This document shows positions 62,832-64,000 of a DNA stretch of 64,000 bases, in pieces (the stretch's first letter is position 1; every line of letters starts with the position of its first letter). The position numbers and the translations under genes are program-made. The notes beneath the pieces were generated by a model. That model was not told the DNA's origin and did not search any database. It saw only the letters and a list, made by a program, of their open reading frames with translations. Source of the stretch: Rothia sp. HMSC078H08 (lineage in GTDB: Bacteria > Actinomycetota > Actinomycetes > Actinomycetales > Micrococcaceae); NCBI RefSeq assembly GCF_001808955.1, contig NZ_KV795257.1, forward strand, positions 154,962-218,961. Direction: 5' to 3'.

Positions 62832-62910
62832 ACGCGCCCGCTAGCGTCCCAAAACAGCGCAAATCCTAGTATTCCCCCACCCCCTCCGCTAGGGTAGAAG
62901 AAAATCCTAA

Positions 62911-64000
<1,090 letters not shown>

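Overview
The window is about 60% GC and densely coded. Nearly all genes in the first 41 kb lie on the minus strand. It reads as a chromosome piece from a high-GC Gram-positive bacterium (Actinomycetota). The gene orders alaS-ruvX-mltG-aroE-aroC-aroK-aroB-efp-nusB and yebC-ruvC-ruvA-ruvB-yajC-secD-secF-rel, the MurT/GatD pair and the DUF349 protein beside hisS are typical of that phylum. Micrococcaceae, most likely Rothia, is my inference; no rRNA or marker comparison was possible.

Layout. 1-1.1 kb: a lipoprotein gene between two identical 34-bp repeats. 1.2-13 kb: nusB, efp, the shikimate genes aroB, aroK, aroC and aroE, then mltG, ruvX, alaS and two small envelope-associated genes. 13.3-14.7 kb: rpsD, its structured leader, and an apparently unannotated small RNA with its own promoter and terminator. 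14.7-24 kb: rarA, dtd, a P-loop kinase-like gene, aspS, an AbiEi/DUF559 gene between 61-bp palindromes, hisS and a DUF349 gene. 24-25.7 kb: an AT-rich CPBP protease gene and a cluster of palindromes. 25.7-36 kb: rel, the Sec accessory genes, ruvABC and yebC. 36-41.3 kb: gatD/murT, DUF2797, HIT and lipoprotein genes. 41.7-49 kb: an ion channel, a second lipoprotein, an Mrr-type nuclease and a large flavin/Fe-S dehydrogenase. 49-52.8 kb: a low-GC accessory island with an AIPR abortive-infection protein. 52.8-64 kb: thrS, an ArsR-type zinc sensor, a large secreted protein, an FAH-family enzyme, a lipoate-ligase-like protein, a DASS transporter and the start of a GH1 6-phospho-beta-glucosidase.

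How the genes work together. The core blocks cover chorismate synthesis, aminoacylation (alaS, aspS, hisS, thrS), EF-P and D-aminoacyl-tRNA quality control, Holliday-junction processing (ruvABC, ruvX, rarA), Sec export, the stringent response and peptidoglycan amidation (murT/gatD). The accessory genes are mainly putative nucleases or defence proteins: AbiEi/DUF559, Mrr, AIPR and perhaps CPBP.

The most unusual feature is architectural. Several accessory genes sit singly between two copies of a repeat, and in the clearest cases the repeat is the neighbouring core gene's terminator or 3' end. The Mrr gene lies between two copies of the 3' end of the upstream lipoprotein gene. The AIPR gene lies between two copies of the thrS terminator. 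The AbiEi/DUF559 gene lies between 61-bp palindromes. The CPBP gene lies between hairpins with a shared arm. The first lipoprotein lies between 34-bp repeats. No transposase or integrase is present. This suggests an unrecognised route for acquiring single-gene cassettes at terminators or gene 3' ends.
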